Assembly: GCA_025060295.1 (NCBI GenBank)
Contig: JANXCH010000007.1
Location: forward strand, 1-64,000
Length of the DNA: 64,000 nucleotides
Direction of reading: 5' to 3'
From: Dehalococcoidia bacterium
GTDB taxonomy: Bacteria; Chloroflexota; Dehalococcoidia; Lucifugimonadales; HRBIN23
Of this stretch, positions 24,814 through 34,176 are shown in pieces; within the stretch, counting starts at the first letter, position 1; every line of letters begins with the position of its first letter. The notes below the pieces were generated by a model. That model had not been told where the DNA came from. It did not search any database and worked only from the letters and a program-made list of their open reading frames with translations. The translations under genes were made by a program, and so were the position numbers.

Positions 24814-24866
24814 GTTTCCCTTACGGTGTGGTGCCGGGGAACGGGGGCGCAGGCCCTCGTTTCTTT

Positions 24867-26078
24867 TTAGCGCAGGGCCAGCGCCCGGGCCACCCGGCGG
24901 AAGCCCTCCAGTGCCCCTTCAATCACCCCCTCCTCCACGCAGTAGGCGATGCGGAAGTGGCCGGGCGTCCCGAACCCACTCCCCGGCACCACCAGCACCC
25001 GCTCCTCTTGCAGCCTCTGCACAAAGGCGATGTCGTCGGGGATGGGGGAGCGAGGAAACAGGTAGAAGGCCCCCTGGGGCTTCACCACCTGGTAGCCCAT
25101 CTCCGTCAAAGCCGTGTAGAGCCAGTCCCGACGCTTCTGATACCAGCCGATGTCTACCGTGACATCCAAAAGGGAACGCACTAACACCTGCATTAGGGCG
25201 GGGGCGTTCACAAAACCCAAAACACGGTTGGCGAAGATGCAGGCGTCCACCACCTCGCTTTTGTCGGGGCAGTGGGGATGCACCGCCAAGTAGCCGATGC
25301 GCTCCCCCGGGAGGGAGAGGTCTTTGGAGAAGGAGGTGGCCACCAGGGTGCGGGGATGCGCAGCGAACACACTGGGCACCTGCACCCCGTCGTAGACCAA
25401 CTTGCTGTAGGGCTCGTCGCTAATCAGGTAGAGGGGACGGCCAAAGCGGGCCTCCCCATAGCGGAGCACTTCCCCCACGGCGCGCACAACCGGGGCTGTG
25501 TAGACCACCCCTGTGGGGTTGTGGGGCGAGTTAAGAATGAGGGCGCGGGTGTTGGGGGTGAGAGCCTGGCGGATGCGCTCCGGGTCGGGCTGGAAGGTGG
25601 CGTCGGTGGGCACGATGCGCACCACGCCCCCGTGGTTGTCCGCATAGAAGGGGTATTCGGGGAAGAAGGGCGACAGGATGATCACCTCATCGCCCGGGTC
25701 CAGCAGAGCCTTCAAGGCTACATTGAGTGCGCCCCCTGCACCGCAGGTCATCACCACATCCTCAGCGGTGAAGGGAAGGCCCGTCTGCCTCTGCAAGTAG
25801 GCGGCCACGGCAGCGCGGGTCTCCAGGAAGCCGGCGTTGGGCATGTAGCGGTGCATCCCCGGGCTGGGGGCGTGAGCCACTTCCTGCAGGAGACGTCGGA
25901 AGGCCTCGGGGGGCTCCAGAATGGGATTGCCCAGGGACAGGTCAAAGACCTTATCGGGGCCATAGCGCGCCTTCAGGCGCGCCCCCTCCTCAAACATGCG
26001 CCGAATCCACGAGCCTTGCTCCATGGCGTGGCGCACCTTCTGGGCAATGGCCAAGGGGCGGGTCTCTGGTCCCTGCAC
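24867..26078 (-). CDS. PLP-dependent aminotransferase, class I/II
   Basis: A 403-residue fold-type I aminotransferase: FDLSLGNPILEPPEAF, MPNAGFLETRAAVAAYLQ, the PLP phosphate site VMTCGAGGALNVALKALL, NSPHNPTGVVY, LISDEPYSKLVYDG and the Schiff-base lysine in SFSKDLSLPGERIGY, with the substrate Arg in HFRIAYCV near the end. It is closest to aspartate/alanine-type aminotransferases of the AspC/AlaT group. The start is GTG at 26078 with GGGAGG seven bases upstream. It is transcribed away from purF and appears monocistronic. The amino donor cannot be decided from sequence. Confidence 0.92.
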   Translation of the reverse strand: MQGPETRPLAIAQKVRHAMEQGSWIRRMFEEGARLKARYGPDKVFDLSLGNPILEPPEAFRRLLQEVAHAPSPGMHRYMPNAGFLETRAAVAAYLQRQTGLPFTAEDVVMTCGAGGALNVALKALLDPGDEVIILSPFFPEYPFYADNHGGVVRIVPTDATFQPDPERIRQALTPNTRALILNSPHNPTGVVYTAPVVRAVGEVLRYGEARFGRPLYLISDEPYSKLVYDGVQVPSVFAAHPRTLVATSFSKDLSLPGERIGYLAVHPHCPDKSEVVDACIFANRVLGFVNAPALMQVLVRSLLDVTVDIGWYQKRRDWLYTALTEMGYQVVKPQGAFYLFPRSPIPDDIAFVQRLQEERVLVVPGSGFGTPGHFRIAYCVEEGVIEGALEGFRRVARALALR

Positions 26079-26148
26079 AGTGGTGCCTCCCGTTCACTGG
26101 GTAAGAGGATAGCCCCTGTCCCCGCGGGCGTCTAGGGGATACCCCCCA

Positions 26149-26177
26149 TTGACCCACCGGAGGGATTGTGCTAGCAT
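26149..26177 (+). promoter_or_regulatory. Promoter of purF
   Basis: TTGACC, 17 bases, TAGCAT, 30 bases before the GTG start, with a GGAGG in the leader. Confidence 0.75.
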
Positions 26178-26207
26178 AAAACAGGATTCCCCCCTGGAGG
26201 CGACTGG

Positions 26208-27608
26208 GTGCACGACTCTCCCCGGGAGGCGTGTGGCATCTTTGGGGTGTACGCCCCAGGGGAGGATGTAGCCCGTATCACCTTCTTCGGCCTGTTTGCC
26301 CTCCAGCATCGCGGCCAGGAGAGCGCCGGCATCGCCACGGCTGATGGGGTCTCCCTCTTCCTGCACAAGGATATGGGGCTGGTCTCCCAAGTGTTCCGAG
26401 AGGGGGATCTGCACCGCCTGCGGGGGCATATGGCCATCGGCCACACCCGCTACTCCACCACCGGCTCCAGCCGCCCCCAGAACGCCCAGCCCATCCGTGT
26501 GGAGGGGGCCAACGGCGTCCTGGCCCTGGGGCATAACGGGAATGTCATCAACGCCAAGCAGTGGCGCACCCGCCTGGAGGCCGAGTGGGGGTGTCGGTTC
26601 ACCACCTCCACCGATTCGGAGGTGATTGCCCACCTGTTGGCCAACGCCCCTGGGCGGGACTGGGGGGAGCGGGCCGCCTTCCTTATGCGGACGCTGGAAG
26701 GGGCCTATTCCCTGGTGGTGCTGACACCCACTACCCTGCTGGCCATTCGGGATCCGTTAGGGGTGCGTCCCCTGTGCCTGGGGCGGTTCAATGGCGGATG
26801 GGTGGTCGCCTCGGAGACCTGCGCCCTGGAGCACATCGGGGCCACCTTCCTGCGGGAGGTGGAGCCAGGGGAGGTGGTGCAGGTGAACGCCCCCTTCCCC
26901 CACACCCTTTACAAGGCCCCCGCCCCCAAGCGCGCCCTGTGCGTGTTTGAGTTCATCTACTTCGCCCGGCCGGACAGCCGTATGGACGGCCTTCTGCTCT
27001 ACAATGCCCGCCGGCGCATGGGGCAAGAACTGGCGCGAGAGCATCCCGTGGATGCCGATCTGGTCATCGGAGTGCCCGATTCGTCCATTCCCGCCGCCCA
27101 GGGGTTTGCCGAGGCGTCGGGGATCCCTTATGCTGAAGGGCTTATCAAGAACCGCTATGTGTGGCGCACCTTTATTCAGCCCGACCAGCGCATCCGCGAC
27201 CTCGGGGTGCGTCTGAAGTTCAACCCCCTGCGGGAGGTGTTGGAGGGAAAGCGCCTGGTGGTGGTGGACGATTCCATTGTGCGGGGGACGACGACGCCCC
27301 ATGTGGTCAACCTTTTGCGCCGGGCCGGGGCCAGAGAGGTGCACATGCGCATCACCGCCCCGCCCATCTGCTGGCCCTGCCCCTTCGGTATTGATATGGC
27401 CACCCGTGCCGAACTCATCGCCGCCCACAAGAGCGTGGAGGAAATTCGCCAGGCCATCGGGGCCGACTCGCTGGGGTATTTGAGCCTCCCGGGGTTGTAT
27501 CGGGCCTTGGGTTTGCCCAGGGACCGCTTTTGCGACGCCTGCTTCTCGGGGGCATATCCCGTGGATGTGCAGTTGGAGATGGATAAACTGGCCCTGGAGC
27601 GGGTGTAG
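26208..27608 (+). CDS. purF: Amidophosphoribosyltransferase
   Basis: A 466-residue PurF, the first step of purine synthesis (PRPP plus glutamine to phosphoribosylamine). The glutamine-hydrolysing nucleophile is Cys9 after a short propeptide ([13 protein letters not shown]), so it is cleaved as in Bacillus PurF. Further marks are [23 protein letters not shown], the PRPP-binding [12 protein letters not shown], and the Fe-S ligand pattern [10 protein letters not shown] plus FCDACFSG. The Bacillus-type [4Fe-4S] cluster is therefore present. GTG start with GGAGG seven bases upstream. Confidence 0.97.
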   Translation: MHDSPREACGIFGVYAPGEDVARITFFGLFALQHRGQESAGIATADGVSLFLHKDMGLVSQVFREGDLHRLRGHMAIGHTRYSTTGSSRPQNAQPIRVEGANGVLALGHNGNVINAKQWRTRLEAEWGCRFTTSTDSEVIAHLLANAPGRDWGERAAFLMRTLEGAYSLVVLTPTTLLAIRDPLGVRPLCLGRFNGGWVVASETCALEHIGATFLREVEPGEVVQVNAPFPHTLYKAPAPKRALCVFEFIYFARPDSRMDGLLLYNARRRMGQELAREHPVDADLVIGVPDSSIPAAQGFAEASGIPYAEGLIKNRYVWRTFIQPDQRIRDLGVRLKFNPLREVLEGKRLVVVDDSIVRGTTTPHVVNLLRRAGAREVHMRITAPPICWPCPFGIDMATRAELIAAHKSVEEIRQAIGADSLGYLSLPGLYRALGLPRDRFCDACFSGAYPVDVQLEMDKLALERV

Positions 27609-27631
27609 CCCCGCACACCTCGCATAGGGGG

Positions 27632-29299
27632 GTGGCGGGCGTGCGCACCCTGGGGTGTGGCGTCCTGTTCTTGCTTGGGCTGGTGGGGGCCTTGGCGGGG
27701 GCGTGCACGGCCCCAGCAGCCTCCGTTTTGAGCCCCACCCCCTCTCCCCATTCTGCCCCCGCGCTGGTGCCCACGCCCACCCCCATGCCTTCTCCGCCTC
27801 CCCCTCCCATCCTTGTTACCCCCGCCCCCTCGCCTTCTCCCCTCCCTGTGCACCCCACCCCTACCCCATCCACCCCCCGCCTCATTCTGAACGGGCGCAC
27901 CTTTTACCTCGAGGTGGCCGACACCTGGGAGAGGCGTTTGCAGGGGCTGATGTTTCGGGAGAGCCTCCCCCAGGACTGGGCCATGCTGTTCGTCTTTGAG
28001 GAGGAACGGCACTGGCCCTTCTGGATGAAGAACACCCTTATCCCCCTGGACATCCTGTGGCTCTCCAGCGCCTTGGAGGTTGTGGACATCCAGACCATGC
28101 ACCCCCAGCCGGGGGCGTCGGATGCGGAGTTACGGGTCTATGTGCCCCGTGCCCCAGCCCTCTATGCGGTGGAGATGAACGCCGGCCTGGCCCAGGCCTA
28201 TGGCTTCGCCATCGGCATGCGGGCGGTGGTGGAGGGCTACACCCTCCCCCACGCCCCGGCCAGTCCGTCCTCGCCCACACCGACCCCAACACCTGTGCCA
28301 ACACCTACGCCCCCTCCACCACCAACGCCCACACCATCCCCCACCCCTACTCCAACCCCAACCCCTACGCCACTGCCTTCGCCCACGCCTACAGTAACCC
28401 CAACTCCTTCGCCCACACCAACGCCTTCTCCGACGCCGTCGCCCACCGCAACCCCAATGCCCTCTGCAACGCTGACACCCACGCCGACCCCAACACCTGT
28501 GCCAACACCTACGCCCCCTCCACCACCAACGCCCACACCATCCTCCACCCCTACTCCAACCCCAACCCCTACGCCGCTGCCTTCGCCCACGCCTACAGTA
28601 ACCCCAACTCCTTCGCCCACACCAACACCTTCTCCGACGCCGTCGCCCACCCCGCTCCCCACACCCACACCATCCCCCACGCCTACAGCAACCCCGACAC
28701 CTACGCCAACGGCCACACCCACACCGTCGCCCACGCCCACGCCGACCCCTCTGCCCACGCCTACGCCCACCCCTACTGCAACCCCAACTCCTACACCCAC
28801 ACCCACCGCGACGCCTACCCCAACGCCGATGCCCCCTCCCACGCCAACGCCAACTCCCTCCCCCATTCCGACGCCTACACCAACACCGACCCCCACCGCA
28901 ACACCTACACCCTCCCCGACCCCCTCACCGACCCCAACGCCTCCGCCGTCCCAGGGATATGGGGTGGTCATCCGCTGCATCTTCTACGATGGGCGGGTGC
29001 CCCGCACCGAGGCCGACGAGTATGTGGAGATTGAGCATCAAGGGCAGAGCCCCGTCAACCTCCAGGGGTGGGTGCTCAAAGACATCTCCGACGGCTCGCC
29101 CTCCTTTACCTTCCCCTCTTTTGTCCTTCAGCCCGGGCGGCGTATACGGGTGTATACCAACCAGGTGCATCCCGAGTGGGGCGGGTTCTCCTTCAACTGG
29201 GGACGCGCCATCTGGGATAACACCAACCCCGATACCGCCGCCCTCTACGATGCAACGGGGAACGAGGTCTCCCGCAAGAGCTACCCGCCAGGGTGCTGA
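27632..29299 (+). CDS. DUF192 / Pro-Thr repeat / lamin-tail lipoprotein
   Basis: A 555-residue predicted lipoprotein (signal LVGALAGAC, lipobox Cys at residue 25). A Pro-rich stretch leads to a DUF192 domain (about 84-200: [42 protein letters not shown]). A low-complexity Pro-Thr linker of some 230 residues follows, made of PTPTP-type repeats. The end (about 440-555) is a lamin-tail domain: [23 protein letters not shown], then [34 protein letters not shown]. Each domain is known, but the order in one chain is unusual. The linker suggests an envelope-spanning or surface-displayed protein. The start may be GTG 27632 or 27641. Function unknown. Confidence 0.85.
   Translation: MAGVRTLGCGVLFLLGLVGALAGACTAPAASVLSPTPSPHSAPALVPTPTPMPSPPPPPILVTPAPSPSPLPVHPTPTPSTPRLILNGRTFYLEVADTWERRLQGLMFRESLPQDWAMLFVFEEERHWPFWMKNTLIPLDILWLSSALEVVDIQTMHPQPGASDAELRVYVPRAPALYAVEMNAGLAQAYGFAIGMRAVVEGYTLPHAPASPSSPTPTPTPVPTPTPPPPPTPTPSPTPTPTPTPTPLPSPTPTVTPTPSPTPTPSPTPSPTATPMPSATLTPTPTPTPVPTPTPPPPPTPTPSSTPTPTPTPTPLPSPTPTVTPTPSPTPTPSPTPSPTPLPTPTPSPTPTATPTPTPTATPTPSPTPTPTPLPTPTPTPTATPTPTPTPTATPTPTPMPPPTPTPTPSPIPTPTPTPTPTATPTPSPTPSPTPTPPPSQGYGVVIRCIFYDGRVPRTEADEYVEIEHQGQSPVNLQGWVLKDISDGSPSFTFPSFVLQPGRRIRVYTNQVHPEWGGFSFNWGRAIWDNTNPDTAALYDATGNEVSRKSYPPGC
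28258..28950 (+). repeat. Pro-Thr coding repeat with internal 204-base duplication
   Basis: About 690 bases of imperfect CCNACNCC triplet repeats coding the Pro-Thr linker. Within it, 28280-28448 and 28484-28652 are almost identical, offset by 204 bases (68 codons), so a recent in-frame duplication enlarged the linker. The tract lies inside a CDS and has no spacers, so it is not a CRISPR array. Confidence 0.9.
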
Positions 29300-29369
29300 A
29301 GGGCGCTACCTTTGTGCCCGCTGGGGTATACTTGTGGGGGTAGCCTGGGCACAGGGGATTGAGAAGGTG

Positions 29370-29528
29370 GTGAGTATGCGCCTTTCTGCAGGGCAGGCGA
29401 CAGTAGTGCGGGAGGCCCTCCGCCTGCGGGTGCCTACGGTGATAGAAATCCCCATAGACCCCCAGGACCTCCCCTTCCCGGCGCGGGCAGCCGATGTGTT
29501 CCAGGGGCGACAGTCAACACGACGCTAG
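29370..29528 (+). pseudogene. Fragment resembling the C-terminus of a TPP-dependent enzyme
   Basis: The frame reads MRLSAGQATVVREALRLRVP then TVIEIPIDPQDLPFPARAADVF. This resembles the end of acetolactate synthase/benzoylformate decarboxylase-type enzymes (..REALASGRPTVIEIPIDP..). Only about 50 residues are left, with no matching catalytic domain upstream, where the lamin-tail gene ends at 29299. A GTG at 29370 or ATG at 29376 could start a small protein, but decay of a larger gene is more likely. It stops just before trpF. Confidence 0.4.
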
Positions 29529-29532
29529 GGCG

Positions 29533-30195
29533 ATGCTGGTGAAGATCTGCGGCCTGCGCTCACTGGAGGACCTCCACGCCGCTGCCGAGGCGGGGGCCGA
29601 CTTGGTGGGTATCGTGTTTGTGCCGGGGGTGCGGCGGCGGGTGGAGCCAGATGTGGCCGAGGAGATGGTAAAGCGCTTCCGCCGCGAGCGCCAGGGTGGG
29701 CACCTGCCCCGGGTGGTGGGCCTGTTCGCCCGCCAGCCGTTGGAAGAGGTGCAGGCCGTGGCGCGCCAGGTGGGCCTGGATATGGTGCAACTGTGCGGGG
29801 ACGAGGATATCCCCTTCGCCTTACAGGTGGGCCTGCCCGTCCTGAGGGCCGTGCATATCCTCGGCTCCGGCCCTACCTCTGTGGCCCAGGTGGAGGGGCA
29901 GGTACGGGCGCTGGAGGAGGCGGGGATCACCCCCCTTTTGGACCGGGGCGGGGGGCCACAGCCGGGGGGCTTGGGCAAGCCCTTTGACTGGACGGTGGCC
30001 CAGGCTCTGGCCCAGAAGGGGCGTCGCTTCTTCCTGGCGGGTGGTCTCACCCCTGACAATGTGGCCCAGGCAGTGCGCCTTGTGCGCCCCTACGGGGTGG
30101 ATGTCTCCAGCGGGGTGGAGACCAACGGCGTCAAGGACTACGACAAGGTGCGGGCCTTCGTGCGGGCAGCACGGGAAGCCAGCGCCACGTGCTAG
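29533..30195 (+). CDS. trpF: Phosphoribosylanthranilate isomerase
   Basis: A 220-residue TIM barrel. The catalytic Cys is in MLVKICGLRSLEDLHAAAEAGADLVGIVF, the catalytic Asp region is ITPLLDRGGGPQPGGLGKPFDW, and the phosphate-binding end is FFLAGGLTPDNVAQAV with GVDVSSGVETNGVKDYDKV. It isomerises N-(5-phosphoribosyl)anthranilate in tryptophan synthesis. The ATG at 29533 is the only start that leaves a normal N-terminus. trpB follows 430 bases downstream, separated by a decayed gene; trpC and trpA are not in the window. Confidence 0.95.
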   Translation: MLVKICGLRSLEDLHAAAEAGADLVGIVFVPGVRRRVEPDVAEEMVKRFRRERQGGHLPRVVGLFARQPLEEVQAVARQVGLDMVQLCGDEDIPFALQVGLPVLRAVHILGSGPTSVAQVEGQVRALEEAGITPLLDRGGGPQPGGLGKPFDWTVAQALAQKGRRFFLAGGLTPDNVAQAVRLVRPYGVDVSSGVETNGVKDYDKVRAFVRAAREASATC

Positions 30196-30582
30196 GGCTG
30201 ATCTCCAAGCCCCCTTTCCCTGAATCCGTTTGGACCGGGTGGGTGAAAGACAACACCCTAGTGATCGCCCCGCCCCTCCCCTATGCGGAGGTGCCGTCCG
30301 TCCTGCGCACGGCCGTGTTTCACAAACGCCTCACCGAAGAGAAGGGATGCGGCCTTCGGCGTCTGCTGCGCCCTGGGGATACGGACCGCCTCTCCGCCTG
30401 ACCTGCACATACGGGCCTGGCGCTTGGACAAGGAGTGTGGCCTTCCCCGTGTGTATGACATGCACTACGCCGCTGGCCGAGGGTCTGTCCACCCCCTCTC
30501 TACTGCCGACAAGCGCCTAGTGCACGCCCTAGCCCGCCGTCGCCCCTGGGCACCATGGGTGGGGCCCGAAGGCCTGTCCTGA
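30190..30582 (+). pseudogene. Frameshifted PIN-domain (VapC-like) gene
   Basis: Two frames each hold part of a PIN-domain protein. First frame: PPFPESVWTGWVKDNTLVIA, PLPYAEVPSVLRTAVFHKRL. After a shift near 30345 the other frame gives [37 protein letters not shown] and [10 protein letters not shown]...PWAPWVG. The order and the acidic residues (E of YAEV, D of VYD, D of TAD) match type II toxins of the PIN family. The usual N-terminal strand with the first Asp is missing, cut at the trpF end, and a second small shift may lie near 30470. No intact antitoxin is seen. This accounts for the 430-base trpF-trpB gap. Confidence 0.6.
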
Positions 30583-30610
30583 CCCGTCTAGGGTCTAGTG
30601 GAGGCTCCTT

Positions 30611-30619
30611 TGCTACAAT
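30611..30619 (+). promoter_or_regulatory. Extended -10 promoter immediately before trpB
   Basis: TGCTACAAT is an extended -10 (TG-n-TACAAT). Its expected start point, about seven bases on, falls at or next to the trpB ATG at 30627, implying a leaderless transcript. No convincing -35 is seen. Confidence 0.55.
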
Positions 30620-30626
30620 AGAGGAG

Positions 30627-31850
30627 ATGGTGCACACGCCCCTATCGTCCCTCCCCGATGCCCGTGGACGCTTCGGCCCCTATGGGGGGCGGTTCGTCCC
30701 CGAAACCCTCATGAGCGCCCTGGCCGAACTGGAGGAGGCCTACCGCGCTGTCCGCCACGACCCCTCCTTCCAGCAGGAGTTGGCCCACCTCCTCCGCACC
30801 TATGTGGGGCGTCCCACACCCCTTACCTTCGCCCGCAACCTCACCACCCACCTGGGCGGGGGGAAGGTCTACCTCAAACGGGAGGATCTGGCCCACACAG
30901 GTGCCCACAAAATCAACAACGCCCTGGGACAGGCCTTGCTGGCCAAGCGCATGGGCAAACGGCGCATCATTGCCGAAACGGGGGCGGGCCAGCACGGTGT
31001 GGCCACTGCCACCGCCTGCGCCGTCTTGGGCTTGGAGTGTGTCATCTACATGGGGAGCGAGGATATGCGCCGGCAGGGGCTGAATGTGTTCCGCATGCGC
31101 CTGCTGGGGGCCGAGGTGCGCCCTGTGGAGGGGGGGTCCCGCACCCTCAAAGACGCCATCAACGAGGCCATGCGGGACTGGGTTACCCATGTGCGCACCA
31201 CTTTCTACATCCTGGGAAGCGTGGTGGGGCCCCACCCCTATCCCATGATGGTGCGGGACTTCCAGGCGGTCATCGGGCGGGAGGCGCGCCAGCAAATCCT
31301 GGAGGCCGAGGGGCGCCTGCCCGATTACCTGGTGGCCTGTGTGGGCGGGGGGAGCAACGCCATGGGCCTCTTTTACCCTTTCCTGGATGACCTGGGGGTG
31401 CACCTGGTGGGGGTGGAGGCGGGTGGGAAGGGGCTGGAGACCGGCCAGCACGCCGCTTCCCTGACGGCGGGACGGCCGGGGGTGCTCCACGGCTCCTACA
31501 GTTACCTGCTGCAGGATGCGCATGGCCAGGTGCGGGAGACCCATAGCATCTCGGCGGGGCTGGACTACCCTGGCGTGGGCCCCGAGCACGCATGGCTGAA
31601 GGATACGGGGCGGGCCACCTACACCGCCGTTACCGACCAGGAGGCCCTGGAGGGCCTGCAGACCCTTGCCCGCCTGGAGGGCATTATCCCCGCATTGGAG
31701 CCGGCCCATGCGGTGGCCTATGCGTTGCGGTTAGTGCCCACCCTACCTCCCTCGGCCTTGGTGGTGATTGGAATCAGCGGGCGGGGGGATAAGGACATGG
31801 AGACGGTGGCCCGCGCCCTGGGCATGGGGAACAGGCAGGCAGATTTATGA
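30627..31850 (+). CDS. trpB: Tryptophan synthase beta chain
   Basis: A 407-residue Trp[27 protein letters not shown], the PLP lysine K95 in [45 protein letters not shown], the phosphate loop [17 protein letters not shown] and the C-terminal [12 protein letters not shown]. It is the conventional TrpB1 type, which works with TrpA to join indole and serine. The trpA gene is not in the window. The start ATG follows GAGGAG with no spacing and lies at the predicted transcript start; a GTG three bases on is an alternative. The stop overlaps the next gene as ATGA. Confidence 0.96.
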   Translation: MVHTPLSSLPDARGRFGPYGGRFVPETLMSALAELEEAYRAVRHDPSFQQELAHLLRTYVGRPTPLTFARNLTTHLGGGKVYLKREDLAHTGAHKINNALGQALLAKRMGKRRIIAETGAGQHGVATATACAVLGLECVIYMGSEDMRRQGLNVFRMRLLGAEVRPVEGGSRTLKDAINEAMRDWVTHVRTTFYILGSVVGPHPYPMMVRDFQAVIGREARQQILEAEGRLPDYLVACVGGGSNAMGLFYPFLDDLGVHLVGVEAGGKGLETGQHAASLTAGRPGVLHGSYSYLLQDAHGQVRETHSISAGLDYPGVGPEHAWLKDTGRATYTAVTDQEALEGLQTLARLEGIIPALEPAHAVAYALRLVPTLPPSALVVIGISGRGDKDMETVARALGMGNRQADL

Positions 31851-32347
31851 GCCTGGAGTGTGCCTTCCACCCCGGGGTAGAGACGGCCCTGCGCTGTGGG
31901 CGCTGTGAACGGCCCATCTGTCCCCGCTGCGTGGTGCATACCCCTGTGGGGGCGCGCTGTCGGCAATGTGCCCAGGTGCGGCGCCTGCCCACTTACACCC
32001 TGACGCCCGCCTATGCCCTGCGGGGGGTGCTGGCGGGGGTAGGCGTGGGGGTAACGGTGGGGCTGGGCATCAGCGGCCTCCTGCGCCTGGTGCCGATGCC
32101 CTTCATGCTGATAGGGTGGCTGGTGCCCCTGTACTTCATTGGGGCGGGGTTTGCGGTGGGGGAGGCGGTCAGCCTGGCCACCAACCGCAAGCGGGGGGCG
32201 TGGCTGCAGGGCATAGCCCTGCTGGGCTTCCTCATCGCCTTCCTCGTGCCTGCCCTGCTGGTGCCCTCCTTTATGCTGTGGCGCGACCTGTTCTCGTTGG
32301 CGGGGCTGATCGTGGGCATCGCTCTGGCCATCGCTCGGGTGCGGTAG
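31847..32347 (+). CDS. B-box-type zinc finger membrane protein
   Basis: A 166-residue protein with an N-terminal B-box-like zinc finger ([38 protein letters not shown]) and three or four hydrophobic helices ([73 protein letters not shown]). Similar zinc fingers precede rhomboid proteases, but the catalytic Ser/His motifs of rhomboids are absent. It starts on the ATGA shared with the trpB stop, so the two are coupled. Function unknown. Confidence 0.75.
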   Translation: MSLECAFHPGVETALRCGRCERPICPRCVVHTPVGARCRQCAQVRRLPTYTLTPAYALRGVLAGVGVGVTVGLGISGLLRLVPMPFMLIGWLVPLYFIGAGFAVGEAVSLATNRKRGAWLQGIALLGFLIAFLVPALLVPSFMLWRDLFSLAGLIVGIALAIARVR

Positions 32348-32389
32348 GGGGCGTTCCTTTCGCCCTCCAAGCGGTGCGCTCCGCACTCC

Positions 32390-32418
32390 TTGACAAGCCT
32401 TGCAGCCACTGCTATAAG
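32390..32418 (+). promoter_or_regulatory. Promoter of the TRAP transporter operon
   Basis: TTGACA, 17 bases, TATAAG. The leader is about 23 bases, with GGGGGAGG before the dctP ATG. Confidence 0.85.
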
Positions 32419-32447
32419 ATGGAGCAAACTGCCGGGGGAGGTAGACC

Positions 32448-33563
32448 ATGAATCAGCGGAGCGGGATGCATCTTGTGGGTGTGGTGATTAGTGTATTGCT
32501 CGCTCTTTTTGCGCTTTCGTGCGCCCGTGCCGCGACGCCGACGCCCTCCCGTCCCGCGCCCGCTGCGCCGGTGGCTCCGGCCGCTGCCCCCACCCCTGCT
32601 CCCACCCCGACACCAGCTCCCGTCCAACCCGAGTTTCGCCTGAAGTTTGTGGGCACCAACCGCACCTTTCCCCAGTTCCAACTGATGCAATGGTGGGGGG
32701 ATGAACTCACCAAGCGCACCAACGGGCGCGTGGTAGTGGAGTATACCAGCCTCCCCGAACTGGGGCTGACGGGGTTTGAGATGGTGCGGGTGATGCGGGC
32801 AGGGTTGGTGGATGTGGCCGATGTACTTCCCGGCTATGTGTCGGGCGACTTGCCTTTGCTGGAGGGGGCCGACATCGCCGGCCTGTTCCACTCCTACGAC
32901 ACCTACCAGCCGGCCTTCCAGGCGTGGTTGAAGGTGCTGAAGGAGAACGAGGAGAAGATGGGGGGCAAGTTCATCGGTGCCCACGCCTGGTCCAACCAAT
33001 ACCTGTTCAGCCGTAAACCCATCCGCGACCTGTCGGACCTCAAAGGGATGAAAGTGCGCATCTGGTTCACCTCGCTGGCGGACTACTTGCGTGCCTTGGG
33101 AGCCGAGCCTGTAACCATCCCGTTTGCCGAGGTCTACACCGCTATGGAGAGGGGAACAGTGGACGGGGTTGTCACAGGCTCCGACGCGGGCTATAACGCA
33201 AAACTCTACGAGGTGTCCAAGTACTTGGTGGATATCGGGGTCGGCCCCAAGATGACGGCGGTGGTGATCAGCAAGAAGACATGGGATAAACTGCCTCCCG
33301 ATGTGCGGAAGGTGATTGAAGACCTGGAGCCTGAGTTGATACGGCGGGGCTTCCAAATGGGGCGCGAAACCACCGAGACGGGCATCAAAGGGAACATAGA
33401 GAAGGGGATGGAGTTTATCCCCGCCAAGCCGGAGTGGTACGCCACTTTCAAGGAGATCGTGGAGAAGCAAGTGGTGCCCGCCTGGGTGAAACGGGCCGGC
33501 GCCGACGGGAAGAAGGCGTTTAACAATGTGCTGGGCCCCCTAGTGGGATATACCATCCCCTAA
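32448..33563 (+). CDS. dctP: TRAP transporter solute-binding lipoprotein DctP
   Basis: A 371-residue extracytoplasmic binding protein. The signal ends at the lipobox Cys (LLALFALSC), followed by an Ala/Pro-rich linker to about residue 60. The DctP fold has FPQFQLMQWWGDELTKRTNGRVVVEY, DLPLLEGADIAGLFHSYD, the signature RKPIRDLSDLKGMKVRIWFTSLADYLRALGAEPVTIPFAEVYTAMERGTVDGVVTG, and a long C-terminal helix. It captures an organic acid or related solute. It is the first gene of a complete dctP-dctQ-dctM operon with a near-consensus promoter. The ligand cannot be read from the sequence. Confidence 0.92.
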   Translation: MNQRSGMHLVGVVISVLLALFALSCARAATPTPSRPAPAAPVAPAAAPTPAPTPTPAPVQPEFRLKFVGTNRTFPQFQLMQWWGDELTKRTNGRVVVEYTSLPELGLTGFEMVRVMRAGLVDVADVLPGYVSGDLPLLEGADIAGLFHSYDTYQPAFQAWLKVLKENEEKMGGKFIGAHAWSNQYLFSRKPIRDLSDLKGMKVRIWFTSLADYLRALGAEPVTIPFAEVYTAMERGTVDGVVTGSDAGYNAKLYEVSKYLVDIGVGPKMTAVVISKKTWDKLPPDVRKVIEDLEPELIRRGFQMGRETTETGIKGNIEKGMEFIPAKPEWYATFKEIVEKQVVPAWVKRAGADGKKAFNNVLGPLVGYTIP

Positions 33564-33600
33564 GGGGGTGGCTGGCTCCCCACGGTGTAGGCACACGACC

Positions 33601-34176
33601 ATGCGTCTCGCCCCGGCACAGGCGCCTCCCCGCCTCGCACAGGTGGTGATGCGTGTCTATCGGATGGTGGGGTATGTGGCGGAGGGGATGGCCTTGTTCA
33701 GCGGGGCATTGTTCCTGCTGGTCGCTTTCTATACCACGGCCGATGTCATCGGCCGGCGTTTCGGCACCTTCTCCGGCGTTACCGATGAGGTGAGCGCCTA
33801 TGTGCTGGTTACGGGGGCCATGTGGGGGCTGGCCTTCGCCTTACGCACAGGTGCCCATGTGCGCATTGATGTGCTCCTGCCGGTGCTCCCGCGCCCCGTG
33901 CGCCAGGGCTTGGACATTGTGGCGACCCTGTTGATGGGCCTCTTCGCTGGGATTCTGGCTTTTTACGCCTGGCGGATGGCTATGGTCTCGTGGGACCTGA
34001 AGGCGAAGGCCCTGGGGCTGTTGGGCGCGCCCTTGTATATCCCCCAGTGGATGATGGCGTGGGGCCTCTCGGTGCTGGTGCTGGAGGCGGTTCTCCTCGT
34101 CGCCGTCAAGCTAGTGTCTGTGCTGTTCCTGGGAGGACAAGAGGTCGCCGGCTCCCCGCCACAGGAGGAGGGGTAG
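33601..34176 (+). CDS. dctQ: TRAP transporter small permease DctQ
   Basis: A 191-residue protein with four membrane helices: GMALFSGALFLLVAFYTTADVIGRRFG, VSAYVLVTGAMWGLAFALRTGAHVRIDVLL, GLDIVATLLMGLFAGILAFYAWRMA and MAWGLSVLVLEAVLLVAVKLV. DVxxRxF and the Asp in HVRIDVL are family marks. ATG 33601 is used; 33649 or GTG 33568 cannot be excluded. The stop codon abuts the dctM ATG. Confidence 0.9.
   Translation: MRLAPAQAPPRLAQVVMRVYRMVGYVAEGMALFSGALFLLVAFYTTADVIGRRFGTFSGVTDEVSAYVLVTGAMWGLAFALRTGAHVRIDVLLPVLPRPVRQGLDIVATLLMGLFAGILAFYAWRMAMVSWDLKAKALGLLGAPLYIPQWMMAWGLSVLVLEAVLLVAVKLVSVLFLGGQEVAGSPPQEEG

Noticed and set aside
28258-28950. CRISPR-like repeat
   Set aside because: Repeats are short, imperfect, in-frame PT codons with no unique spacers and no cas genes.
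28057-29034. 325-codon frame through the PT repeats (Asn/His/Ala-rich)
   Set aside because: A shifted reading of the same triplet repeats, out of phase with the DUF192 and lamin-tail domains.
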